DNA from: a cyanobacterium endosymbiont of Rhopalodia gibberula
GTDB lineage: Bacteria > Cyanobacteriota > Cyanobacteriia > Cyanobacteriales > Microcystaceae
DNA length: 64,000 nt
Reading direction: 5' to 3'
Assembly: GCF_003574135.1 (NCBI RefSeq)
Contig: NZ_AP018341.1
Span: forward strand, 62,001 to 126,000
In this document: one piece after another, positions 1 through 9,483 of the stretch
Layout of the letters: the number at the start of each line of letters is the position of its first letter
Position numbering within the stretch: the stretch's first letter is position 1
Program-made: the position numbers and the translations under genes
The notes under the pieces: model-generated
Told to the model about the DNA's origin: nothing
The model's database searches: none
Seen by the model: only the letters and a program-made list of their open reading frames with translations

Positions 1-599
1 CACTTTTTAACTTGATGAAGTTGAAACGGCTCAATTAAGTCAGTTTTAGTTAACAATACTAAATCTGCACAAATTAACTGATTTTTAAATAACTCCTCAA
101 TTGAAGTTTCATGTTCTAGGCTGGGATCGGCCTGTCGTTGCGCTTCTAAGGCAGCTGAATTTTTCACTAAAGTCCCTGAAACTAGAGCTTGAGTATCTAC
201 CACTGTTACCACCCCATCTACAGTAGCGCTGTTACGGATTTCTGGCCACTGAAAGGCTTGAACTAAAGGCTTTGGTAATGCCAATCCAGAGGTCTCAATT
301 AGCACAAAATCAATTGTCTCACGCCTTTCCAATAATTTTTTCATAGTCGGAAAAAATTCTTCTTGGACGGTACAACACAAACACCCATTGGTTAATTCAA
401 CAATATTAGTATTTGAGTTTCCATCCTCATCGCAAATCTGACAATCTCGCAAAAGTTCCCCATCTATTCCTACTTCCCCAAATTCGTTAACCAAAACAGC
501 AATTCGTCTTTGTTGATTATGTTGTAGTAGATGACGAACTAATGTTGTCTTACCTGCTCCGAGAAAGCCAGTAATAACCGTAACAGGGATCTTATGCAT
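1..599 (-). CDS. CobW/YjiA-type G3E GTPase (metallochaperone), 3' part outside window
   Basis: The reading frame opens with ATG at 599 and runs off the left edge with no stop in about 199 visible codons. The N-terminus has a P-loop (GFLGAGKTT, residues ~10-18), then the G3E-type ELTNGCLCCTV segment, whose CxCC motif binds metal in this family, then an IETSGLALP switch segment and the TKTD guanine-specificity motif near the edge. These are the standard marks of COG0523/CobW P-loop GTPases, which deliver metals such as zinc or cobalt to target enzymes. The target cannot be told from this fragment. The gene lies 146 bp downstream of uppP on the same strand and could be cotranscribed. I am sure of the family, not of the substrate. 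Confidence 0.9.
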   Translation of the reverse strand, partial: MHKIPVTVITGFLGAGKTTLVRHLLQHNQQRRIAVLVNEFGEVGIDGELLRDCQICDEDGNSNTNIVELTNGCLCCTVQEEFFPTMKKLLERRETIDFVLIETSGLALPKPLVQAFQWPEIRNSATVDGVVTVVDTQALVSGTLVKNSAALEAQRQADPSLEHETSIEELFKNQLICADLVLLTKTDLIEPFQLHQVKK

Positions 600-745
600 A
601 GTAAATTCCAGCACACCGTTAGATGACGTTGTTATCAACAGTTACCTTTGAAAAACTCTAAAAAATATCAAAGAAGTTTATCAATTCTCAGTCACATTTT
701 TTATGGTACCATCTTAGCTCCAAAATAGCGTAACTATATTTCAAT

Positions 746-1708
746 TTAATTAAGATTAAACACAAGAGATACTAAAATTAAGACACCAAATCCTAAACGA
801 TACCAAACAAAAATCCAAGTATCACGATTTTGTAAATAGCTGGTTAACCAAGCAATAGCTAAATAGGAAAAAATTGCTGAAGAGATAACTCCGATAATAA
901 CAGGAAATAAAATTTCTTTAGAAGAGCCTAGAACTAAAACTTCTTTAAATTCTGCAAATCCTGCTATAGTAATGGCTGGAATTCCTAGTAGAAAAGAAAA
1001 CTTGGCTGCTGTTGCCCGTTCTAAATTCATAAATAATCCGGCCGTCATAGTAGAACCTGAACGAGAAACTCCTGGAATTAAAGCAAGAGTTTGGGCTAAT
1101 CCAATTAATATCCCATCTTGTAATGTTAGTTCTCTAAAATCTCGTTTATGAGTTCCTAACCTTTCTGATAAAGCTAACAATACAGCCATCACAATTGAAG
1201 CAATTGCAATTGCCCCTACACTTCGTAATGGAGAATTATCTAAATCAACAACCAACAATTTCCACAATAATCCAAAAAATACAATTGGTAAAGTTCCTAA
1301 CGCAATACCCGCTGCCAGTCGAAAATCATAAGATTTATAATCCGAGATACAAATAGCTTTTACCATCCCATCAATAATCTCTGTTAAATCTGACCAAAAA
1401 TACCATATCACTGCAGTAATACTTCCTAGTTGAATCACTGCTGTAAAAGATACTCCAGGATCACCCCATCCTAAAGCCAAGGGGATAACTTTTAAATGGG
1501 CCGTACTACTAATGGGCAAAAATTCTGTCAATCCTTGTACCATTCCTAACACAATAGCCTGAAGCCAGTTAAATTGAAAAATGGGAGTATCAGAAACTTT
1601 TAGGGAAGTAGATTGGACAGTTGCTGTAAAACCTAAAAATAGGCTTAATCCACTACTAAAAGCAAAAAAAATAGCTAATTTTAATGGTTTGTGTTTCGGT
1701 TTAGTCAT
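746..1708 (-). CDS. uppP: Undecaprenyl-diphosphatase (BacA/UppP)
   Basis: This 320-residue polytopic membrane protein dephosphorylates undecaprenyl pyrophosphate so that the lipid carrier can be reused in peptidoglycan and polysaccharide synthesis. Two family motifs are intact: the glutamate-rich motif in GLTEFLPISSTAHL (residues ~60-73) and the PGxSRSxxT motif in LIPGVSRSGSTMTAG (~210-224). Family members are usually 260-280 residues. The extra ~45 N-terminal residues hold one more hydrophobic segment (AIFFAFSSGLSLFLGF), which may be a leader or extra helix, so the true start could be internal. The stop is 146 bp before the downstream G3E GTPase on the same strand. The function call is secure. 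Confidence 0.93.
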   Translation of the reverse strand: MTKPKHKPLKLAIFFAFSSGLSLFLGFTATVQSTSLKVSDTPIFQFNWLQAIVLGMVQGLTEFLPISSTAHLKVIPLALGWGDPGVSFTAVIQLGSITAVIWYFWSDLTEIIDGMVKAICISDYKSYDFRLAAGIALGTLPIVFFGLLWKLLVVDLDNSPLRSVGAIAIASIVMAVLLALSERLGTHKRDFRELTLQDGILIGLAQTLALIPGVSRSGSTMTAGLFMNLERATAAKFSFLLGIPAITIAGFAEFKEVLVLGSSKEILFPVIIGVISSAIFSYLAIAWLTSYLQNRDTWIFVWYRLGFGVLILVSLVFNLN

Positions 1709-2335
1709 AGGAATTGAGAGATTTATATAAAATTAGAGGATAAAAGTTTCAGCAATTTTATCAATAAATACTTGATGTCTAAAACTTTTTTGGGAAAATT
1801 TAGAGAACTAGAAATTTATCCCCTAATAATCCATAAATCTAAGCTTAATTATTCATTAAAAAACTAGGTCTTGGAAAAATTTATCAGAGTCATCTAAATT
1901 TGTACACGAGAAACTGCTCATTTATGTTAATTCTTTTAAATATTTCAAAATTAAAGATAACCACCGGTATTTTGATAAAATATTCAGAATAATGGCAAAA
2001 ATCAATCTTAACTTATTTACCTTAAACGTACAGTTTTAGAAAAGAAAGTTTAAATTTTAGAATTTCTCCTGAGTCTCCCGTATCAGTTTCCTATGAACTT
2101 AAAGTTGTTTCTGTACTTTCCGAATCCTTCTCTTATCCTTGTTCTAAAAATTTGTTTTCAAAATAATTATCGTTGATAAAACTTGGTAAATGATCTAACT
2201 TTGAAGAAAGCTTAATTTTTTATAAATTTTTTTTGTGAATGGACTCAGATTAGACCTAGTAAAAATCCCTGGGCAAGATTTTCTAATGTAATTATCCCTT
2301 ACTCATCTCAGGAGTTAAGTTTTAGAAAGCCCTCA

Positions 2336-2355
2336 ACCGTAAAGTAATTTACCTA
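2336..2355. repeat. 20-bp direct repeat, copy 1
   Basis: The sequence accgtaaagtaatttaccta occurs here and again at 2705-2724. The core GTAAA-gtaa-TTTAC is itself a 5-bp inverted repeat. The copies bracket about 350 bp that contain a possible fossil reading frame. Confidence 0.8.
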
Positions 2356-2704
2356 ATTAAGTTGCCATTAAGGATTTCTTTTTGTATAAATTTACTACCA
2401 CTCAAGCTTAATGCTCTATTGTTACTAATCTTACTAAAATTAAACAGGATATTTATTCTTATCCAGGAAATTTTTAAAGTAGCGATCATCCAGTAGAATA
2501 AGTTTTCTAGTTTGATGCAGTAGGATTTTACGATTACTTTTTCCAAAAAAGCCAACAACTTTACCGATTTCTAAATGAGTCTTAGTGAGAATGTACCTGT
2601 CGCACTGGTACTACTTCTTTATTCAATCTTAGTCCAATTTTAACAGACAATTTAGTAAACTTTATGGCTAAACACATCTTATAGAAATGAGATAGCGATA
2701 GAAT

Positions 2705-2724
2705 ACCGTAAAGTAATTTACCTA
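2705..2724. repeat. 20-bp direct repeat, copy 2
   Basis: This is identical over 20 bases to 2336-2355. The flanks differ, so only the core is shared. It may be a target duplication, a small dispersed repeat, or the scar of a past duplication. Confidence 0.8.
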
Positions 2725-2851
2725 GCTATTTTGAAAATATTCAATTTCTTATCTAAACTTTTCTGTATACTACTCCTGTTAATTTTATACAAAAGTTACT
2801 CACCTTCATAAAAAACCACTTGTTATCTAGGTTTATAAAGTATTTGAAATC

Positions 2852-2905
2852 ACTCGTTATTTATCTAAATTATTAATTAGTAAATAATTCAGATAAATAA
2901 CGAGT
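2852..2905. repeat. Hairpin, 23-bp stem with one mismatch
   Basis: The arms are 2852-2874 and 2883-2905, separated by 8 nt, and begin ACTCGTTATTTATCT. There is a single A/G difference in 23 positions. No gene lies within 1 kb on either side and no clear T-tract follows, so a simple gene terminator is not obvious. Confidence 0.8.
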
Positions 2906-3120
2906 TAAATTTAATTTTTAAAAATCAAATCTGAGAATATCTAAGTAGTAAACCTGTAATAATAAAATCTTAATTACAACTTATTTTTTAAAAAAATAAG
3001 AATATAAATCAATGGTTAATAACCTCTCTAATGTTTATTGTTACTGTATTTGTACATTACAGCTGAATTAGAAATTCTGTAAGGTTTTTATTGTCGAGTA
3101 ATAATTTCAAAATTTAAATA

Positions 3121-3174
3121 AACATAAAATCATTATTTTTTAAAATAAAATTTAAAAAATAATGATTTTATGTT
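3121..3174. repeat. Hairpin, perfect 24-bp stem, 6-nt loop
   Basis: The arms 3121-3144 and 3151-3174 are exact reverse complements around the loop ataaaa. The stem is AT-rich and begins AACATAAAATCATTATTT. It has no adjacent gene. Confidence 0.85.
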
Positions 3175-3397
3175 ACTATCTGCATTGTTTATCTCTTTAT
3201 TCCTAAACTAGATTAGAAATATTAATTAATCAGTCAACTTTACCTAAAAATCATTACTAATTTCTGATAATCTAGGCTACTTTACTTTTTTGATTAACAC
3301 AATAAAACTCTAGTATTAGATTGAGTGATTTGTTTATAAGACAACAAGAAAATACAAAACTAATTTAAATATTGACGTTAATTTTAGTTAATCATAT

Positions 3398-3442
3398 TAG
3401 AAATTTTGATGTATCTATCTATTAAATACATCAAAATTTCTA
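3398..3442. repeat. Hairpin, perfect 17-bp stem, 11-nt loop
   Basis: The arms TAGAAATTTTGATGTAT (3398-3414) and its exact reverse complement (3426-3442) are present. A run of seven T follows about 8 nt later (aaacaggcttttttt), so on the plus strand this resembles an intrinsic terminator of an unidentified short transcript. Confidence 0.75.
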
Positions 3443-3912
3443 AACAGGCTTTTTTTGACTTAAAAGATTAATTTTTTTGAGATTTAAATTTTTTAGAGAA
3501 ATACTATGACTATATGAAAAAATATGACTTATATATTAATGTAGTTTAATTGCTACCTTTAATAATTTCTGTATTTTTATATTCATATCTATAAAATATT
3601 TTATCATTAAAACAATTTTTTTCATGAATTATGTCTAAATCTAATATTTCTAGAGTAGCTATTATACTATATTGTTCGATAGAGATAAATAATTAAACCT
3701 AACGTAAATTCAAAAAAAATTGACAGAGTCTTCTTGATTAAGATAATTTTTGTATGATTTGCTAGTAGTTATTTTAACCTAATTTAATTAGTGAACTTTA
3801 AAGTGCAAAACACAAACTTAACAACTTTAATTAAGTTATTAAGTATCAATTAAAGAATAGGTTTAGCTATTCTACATTTTGAATAAAAAATTATACTTTA
3901 TGAGGTGTATTT

Positions 3913-3950
3913 ACTGTAAACTATATTTTTACTAAAAAATAGTTTACAGT
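3913..3950. repeat. Hairpin, ACTGTAAACTAT arms
   Basis: The 12-base arms at 3913-3924 and 3939-3950 are exact reverse complements. The A and T runs between them can extend the stem with one bulge. It lies 960 bp upstream of dxs with no gene next to it. Confidence 0.7.
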
Positions 3951-4908
3951 TATCTATTTAATAAAAATTTAAAGTTAATTAAAAAAAATAATTATTTATA
4001 ACAAGAAAAAATAAGGATTTATATTAAGGTTTATTTTTTAATTCAAGAGAGTTTAAAAAATAATTATATGAGGTTTTTTTAAAGTTTATGCATTGAATAT
4101 ATACGAATATTGCTTATTATTAACAAGTTTTTAGTTATACTAAATCCAAAGAATGGAGTAATTTATTAAAACTTAAAATAGTAAAATATAGTTTTGTTTA
4201 ATAACAAATATTTTTTGTTAAAAACTTTAAGTAAAATTTAAACCTAATAAAAACGTAAATATTTATATATATAGCACTTACCTTTAACTTATTTAAGTAA
4301 TACTTAGATTGTCATATTTAGGTTTCATTTAATAAATTTTATTGGCTTGCTTTGTATTATCTAGATAAAAAAAAGAAAATTGGCATAATATTATCTAGTA
4401 ATAAGAAAATTTATAAAAAGCATTTAAAACTTTTTGCAAATTGTAAATATAGCTATTCTAGACTTTTTGTGGTAATTTTTTGAGAAAAAAGCTCATGTTT
4501 TAATTGCACAAAAATTTTAAGAATACAGACTTTTTTTATAAAAAATAAAAAATACAGAATAAAAATCATAGAAATTATCGCTTAATAGCTTAGTTTACTA
4601 AAACTATAAAGATCATTGTATATCAATTCAAAAAAATATAAAATATATTATTTATTTGATTTAGACCAAAATAAATTAAATAAAATATTGAGATTTTAAA
4701 TAACGTAAAAATACGTTAATTTTTTGAAAATATTTTAAAAAAAAAATAAAAATAATTTATCACTTTATTAAAAATATATATGGAGATAATGAGATGATTA
4801 ATAGTCAGAGTTTCTATAACTAATGATGAGCCAATAATAAACCAAAGTCAGAAAATCAATTAAAGTGTGAGATAGCGCGTTAATCAAAATGGTAGAGAAA
4901 CATACAGC

Positions 4909-6819
4909 ATGCACATAAGTGAAATCACTCATCCCAACCAGTTACATGGTTTATCACTCCGACAACTAGAAGATATTAGTCGTCAAATTCGAGAAAAGCA
5001 TTTACAAACGATCGCCGCTAGTGGAGGACATCTAGGTCCTGGGTTAGGAGTAGTAGAACTCACTGTCGCTCTTTATCAAACCCTAGATTTGGATCGGGAT
5101 AAAGTTACCTGGGATGTAGGACACCAAGCTTACCCCCATAAAATGTTAACTGGTCGTTATAATCGTTTCCACACCCTAAGGCAAAAAGACGGTATTGCCG
5201 GATATCTAAAACGTTGCGAAAGTCAATTCGATCATTTTGGAGCCGGACACGCTTCTACAAGTATTTCTGCCGCTTTAGGTATGGCATTAGCCAGAGATGC
5301 TCAAGGGGAAAATCATAAAGTTGTAGCAGTGATTGGAGATGGAGCATTAACTGGAGGAATGGCCTTAGAAGCTATCAACCATGCTGGACATTTACCCAAC
5401 ACAAATCTTATGGTTGTACTCAACGACAATGAAATGTCTATTTCTCCAAACGTGGGAGCTATTTCTCGCTACCTCAACAAGGTACGTTTGAGTGATCCCG
5501 TTCAATTTCTCTCAGACAACCTCGAAGAACAATTTAAACAATTTCCTTTCTTTGGGGAATCTTTTACCCCCGAAATGGAAAGGGTTAAAGAAGGAATAAA
5601 ACGTCTAGCAGTTCCTAAAGTGGGTGCAGTAATTGAAGAATTAGGCTTTAAATATTTTGGTCCAATTGACGGACACAATTTAGAAGAGTTAATTGGCACC
5701 TTCAAACAGGCCCACAAAGTCTCCGGTCCAGTTCTTGTTCATGTTGCTACTGTCAAAGGAAAAGGTTATGACTTAGCTGAAAAAGACCAGGTAGGCTACC
5801 ATGCTCAAAGTCCCTTTAACTTAGCTACTGGCAAGGCTCATCCATCCAGTAAACCTAAACCTCCCAGTTATTCTAAAGTTTTTGCTCATACTCTCACTAA
5901 ACTAGCTGAAAACAATCCTAAAATTATTGGAATTACTGCAGCTATGGCTACGGGAACAGGATTAGCTAAACTTTATGCTAAACTTCCTAAACAATACATT
6001 GATGTAGGAATCGCTGAACAACATGCCGTCACCTTAGCTGCTGGTCTTGCTTGTGAAGGAATGCGTCCCGTTGTAGCTATTTACTCAACATTTTTGCAAA
6101 GAGCTTACGACCAAGTTCTTCATGATGTTTGTATTCAAAACCTTCCCGTTTTCTTGTGTCTTGATCGCGCTGGAATTGTCGGCGCAGATGGACCTACTCA
6201 CCAAGGAATGTACGACATCGCCTATCTACGGTGTATTCCTAACTTGACTATCATGGCTCCCAAAGACGAAGCGGAATTACAACGAATGGTAGTGACAGGA
6301 GTCTATCACACTGATGGACCGATCGCTATGCGTTATCCTCGTGGTAGCGGTATTGGAGTTCCTTTAATGGAAGAAGGTTGGGAACCCTTATCCATAGGTA
6401 AAGGAGAAATTCTCCGTACTGGAGATGATGTTTTACTTTTAGGTTATGGCTCCATGGTAAATACAGCCTTACAAGTAGCAGAAATTCTTGGAGAATATGG
6501 CATTGAAGCAACAGTAGTTAATGCCCGTTTTGTTAAACCCTTAGATACGGAATTAATCTTTCCCCTCGCTCGACGCATTGGAAGAATAGCTACCTTAGAA
6601 GAAGGTTGTCTCATCGGTGGTTTCGGTTCAGCAGTAGCTGAAGTCTTGTCTGATAATGGCATCCTAATTCCCTTGAAACGATTTGGTGTGAGCGATCATC
6701 TAGTTGATCATGCCACCCCTGATCAATCCAAAGCAGATTTAGGGTTAACCAGTCCTCAAATTGTCGAACAAATTCTACAGGTTTTTTTTAAAAGTCCCCA
6801 ACCTTCCGTAATTAGTTAA
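4909..6819 (+). CDS. dxs: 1-deoxy-D-xylulose-5-phosphate synthase
   Basis: Dxs condenses pyruvate with glyceraldehyde 3-phosphate in the first step of the MEP isoprenoid pathway, using thiamine diphosphate. At 636 residues it has the usual full length. Visible marks are the N-terminal [10 protein letters not shown] segment with its conserved histidine (~41), the thiamine-binding GDG...N motif (GDGALTGG at ~143-150, with N172 in VLNDNEMS), the GIAEQHAV segment of the pyrimidine domain, and the C-terminal transketolase domain. The ATG at 4909 follows a 3.2-kb empty leader, and a long hairpin follows the stop at 6941. The gene stands alone. Its GC content is clearly above that of the flanks, as expected for a gene under selection in a decaying background. 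Confidence 0.97.
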   Translation: MHISEITHPNQLHGLSLRQLEDISRQIREKHLQTIAASGGHLGPGLGVVELTVALYQTLDLDRDKVTWDVGHQAYPHKMLTGRYNRFHTLRQKDGIAGYLKRCESQFDHFGAGHASTSISAALGMALARDAQGENHKVVAVIGDGALTGGMALEAINHAGHLPNTNLMVVLNDNEMSISPNVGAISRYLNKVRLSDPVQFLSDNLEEQFKQFPFFGESFTPEMERVKEGIKRLAVPKVGAVIEELGFKYFGPIDGHNLEELIGTFKQAHKVSGPVLVHVATVKGKGYDLAEKDQVGYHAQSPFNLATGKAHPSSKPKPPSYSKVFAHTLTKLAENNPKIIGITAAMATGTGLAKLYAKLPKQYIDVGIAEQHAVTLAAGLACEGMRPVVAIYSTFLQRAYDQVLHDVCIQNLPVFLCLDRAGIVGADGPTHQGMYDIAYLRCIPNLTIMAPKDEAELQRMVVTGVYHTDGPIAMRYPRGSGIGVPLMEEGWEPLSIGKGEILRTGDDVLLLGYGSMVNTALQVAEILGEYGIEATVVNARFVKPLDTELIFPLARRIGRIATLEEGCLIGGFGSAVAEVLSDNGILIPLKRFGVSDHLVDHATPDQSKADLGLTSPQIVEQILQVFFKSPQPSVIS

Positions 6820-6940
6820 GACAATTGAGTAAATGGGTATTATTGAACAATAGGGAAGTTTGTCGTTGAACTCTAGTCCTTAACAACATTCTCAAGTATA
6901 ACAACCAATTATTTTTAATGTGTTTATGCCGAGCTAATTA

Positions 6941-6990
6941 AACTAACAACTTATGGAGGCTTAATAGTAAGCCTCCATAAGTTGTTAGTT
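6941..6990 (+). terminator. dxs terminator-like hairpin, perfect 23-bp stem
   Basis: The arms 6941-6963 and 6968-6990 are exact reverse complements with a 4-nt loop (atag). The stem carries the GC-rich block TTATGGAGGCTTA. It lies about 120 bp after the dxs stop and is followed by tttaac, a weak T-tract. Position and strength suggest transcription termination or 3'-end protection. Confidence 0.75.
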
Positions 6991-7855
6991 TTTAACTAAA
7001 ATTTTAGAGTTATTGAATCTCTATCACAATACTTAACTTTCTTTAAAAGAGATTATTCTGTAGAATATTTTATATTCTTCTAGATTAAATATAATAGGGC
7101 AATAAAAAATATCAGCCTGATAGAATCATTTTGCTAAAATAATCAAAGTAAGTTAAATTGTAAGCATATTTTTATGATTAATTTAATCAAGATTAAATTG
7201 AACTAATACCTTGAATTGATATTTGAATTGTCAATTCAAGATATTTTATAATTAAATATTAATACTTTTACTTTTTTTTGAGTTGTTTATTGCTCAGAAT
7301 AGACAATACTTTTTCCAGTATTATATCTAATTCTTTCATGGTCTTTCAGACACAATGATTAGATTTTCTAAGATTAATTAGCTAACTTTAATCAAATGAA
7401 CTGATGTCTAGTTCTATTTCTATCTTAGAATATCTTAATTTTTTAAAAAATATATTTACTATGATTTAATCATAACGTATTTTTCTTTTTTAAGAAGTAA
7501 TTTTAAATACTATTTAAAACATCTACTTTAATTATTTAATGGACTATTAACTTATTATATTAAGCAAAATTTATCTGCTATTATTTTGGCTTGTAACGTA
7601 AATTTTTTAACAAAATTTTTGTAGTATTTTCTAATATATATGTCCATCTTTTAAATCTTAATCATAATTTTTTTTCCCAAGCTTTTACCTATTTTGCTAT
7701 TCTTTAAAGTTTTTTTATTTCTATAAGTCTTACTCTCACTTCTTTATCTAAATTGACTGGAGCACTACGGAAAACTATTAGGATAGTTTCTTTCTTAGAA
7801 AAGAATTAAATGAATAGTCGAGTCAACGCTATTTTTTCGTTAAAATTAGTGATAG

Positions 7856-7887
7856 TATTTTAGTTTTTTTATTAAAAAACTAAAATA
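7856..7887. repeat. AT-only hairpin, 14-bp stem
   Basis: The arms TATTTTAGTTTTTT (7856-7869) and its reverse complement (7874-7887) are separated by 4 nt. No gene is adjacent. With such low complexity it may be chance. Confidence 0.5.
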
Positions 7888-8359
7888 AATATAAAATAAT
7901 ACCGCAGTCAATCATATACGGAAAAGTATAGCAATATTGAGGGGAAATAAAAAATAAGGTTTTTTAAAATAAAGTAGGCTAAGAATCAAACAAAATAGAT
8001 CAATCATATAGAAACAATATTACTCAGTTGCAATATACATTGCATGTCCTAAAAAGGAAAAATAACAAAAAAATATATATATTAAAAAATAAATTAATTA
8101 GAGTGAGTAAGAGTTTTTAAAAAACAGATAAAAACAGATTTAACAATAAAAAAACTATTTATATAACTATAATTATAGGACAGAAAAATACTAGAATATA
8201 AAACTTAATAACAAAAGGGATTTAATTAGTTAAATAGGTATTTTTATATAGACAATAATCTATAGTAATCTAACTATTCATAGTAGTTATTGTAGAGATC
8301 TACTTAAATCTTAGTTATATCAAAGTTTAGTTTATTCATAAAGGTATGAATTACCATAG

Positions 8360-8571
8360 ATGATAATGATAATGTTTACCTTTATGAAGAAAAAACTTTT
8401 ATAAAAAAATTAAAAGAAGCTGAATGCAAACTATGATATCTACTACTTAACTCTCCAAACTTAAACAAGATTGAGAATTAATAGTCTGTTGTAAAAAATG
8501 TGTAGACTCTGCATCTAAAAAATATCATAATGCTGTATATTAAGTTATGTAACTGCATAATAGCTTGCTTT
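8360..8571 (+). pseudogene. IS630-type transposase C-terminal fossil
   Basis: One plus-strand frame, broken by several stops but not by frameshifts, reads FIKKLKEAECKL, stop, YLLLNSPNLNKIEN, then VVKNV and LHLKNIIMLYIKLCN. This matches the C-terminal part of IS630/Tc1-family DDE transposases, whose consensus is KEAGCKLLYLPPYSPDLNPIE, the segment carrying the last acidic catalytic residue (the E of NKIE here). The upstream VMDNASFH-like segment is reduced to DNVYLYEE. Neither the N-terminal half nor terminal inverted repeats can be recognised. It is dead, and evidence that insertion sequences were once active here. Confidence 0.72.
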
Positions 8572-9040
8572 TTTATTACTAATAAAAATTGTATTATTTG
8601 CCAATATTTGATGTGGTTGCTCTATTTTTTAAATAAATTGTACGGATATGAGTTCATCTCAATCGATAATATTTGATTTTTTGAAAGAAATACTTAGTTA
8701 TCACTTGATATAAATCTCTAATTATATACGGGCAATTATGATAAACTTCATTGATTATATTATTGAGTTCCTAATATAATTTTTTTTTTGTTAAAACAAT
8801 AACAATTAGATTTTCCTAAATACTTCTAAATTTGCTCTGCTCTAATATATAAGTTTCTCTTCATTCTATAAACCTGATTTTCTAAAATGTTAAATATTTA
8901 AATAAAATCACATTTATCTCTTATAAGACCTTAGCTTAGTAGGGACAGACACAACTACTGTTATGCGAAATATCCCTACCTAAAATATTTAAATTTCTAA
9001 AAAAATCCAAACTATACTATTTTCGAAATCATATGATGTC

Positions 9041-9307
9041 TTAAACTGTTTTATTTAAGAGAGAATCCAATTTATTCGTTGATTCCAAGAAATATAATTC
9101 ATCACATCCGCCAATAGGCTGATTATTAATAAAAATTTGTGGAAGACTGCTACGACCTTCAGCCCTTTGTTTCATTTTTTCCCTTGTCTCATAATCTCCA
9201 TCGATACGATATTCAGTGTACTTTACTCCCTTTTTATTGAGTAAGGCTTTAGCCTGAATACAGAAAGGACAAGCACCCCAAGTATAAATTTCAACGTTAG
9301 CAGTCAT
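9041..9307 (-). CDS. grxC: Glutaredoxin 3 (GrxC type)
   Basis: This is an 88-residue dithiol glutaredoxin that reduces disulfides and glutathione mixed disulfides in the cytoplasm. The redox motif CPFC is at residues 13-16, and the glutathione-binding cis-proline segment LPQIFINNQPIGG follows in the second half. Length and motifs match the bacterial Grx3 class. The gene is divergent from the subtilase gene, with a ~165-bp shared spacer that presumably holds both promoters. Confidence 0.93.
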   Translation of the reverse strand: MTANVEIYTWGACPFCIQAKALLNKKGVKYTEYRIDGDYETREKMKQRAEGRSSLPQIFINNQPIGGCDELYFLESTNKLDSLLNKTV

Positions 9308-9483
9308 TGTGATCCTGAATCTAAGTTTTGAGTCTAAAATTTATATTGTACTAAAATTTAACCCAACATTAATTAACCATTACCCAAAAACTAAGTCATA
9401 AGAATATCTCAATTGAGAATTAAAGACTTAGATAGACTATTCTAAGATTTAGACTGGTACGTGCTGTAACGTTGGTCAAGTTT

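Larger units (their letters stand above)
1709..4908. other. 3.2-kb gene-free AT-rich spacer
   Basis: I see no gene with support from homology or codon pattern. The stretch is extremely AT-rich with stops in all frames. It holds a 20-bp direct repeat (2336 and 2705) and four strong, unrelated hairpins (2852-2905, 3121-3174, 3398-3442, 3913-3950), described separately. A 69-codon open frame on the minus strand at 2349-2558 lies between the direct repeats. A neighbouring minus frame reads GFFGKSNRKILLHQTRK and then LDDRYFKNFLDK, so this may be a fossil gene, but I cannot name it. The last part is the long leader upstream of dxs. Confidence 0.7.
6820..9040. other. 2.2-kb spacer with terminator and transposase fossil
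   Basis: This holds the dxs terminator hairpin (6941-6990), a short hairpin with CTTGAATTGA arms (7210-7219/7231-7240), an AT-only hairpin (7856-7887) and the IS630-type fossil at 8360-8571. I see no intact gene in the rest. Confidence 0.7.

Noticed and set aside
2349-2558. 69-codon minus-strand frame
   Set aside because: AT-rich composition, no recognisable family and no ribosome-binding site. Kept only as a possible fossil in the spacer note.
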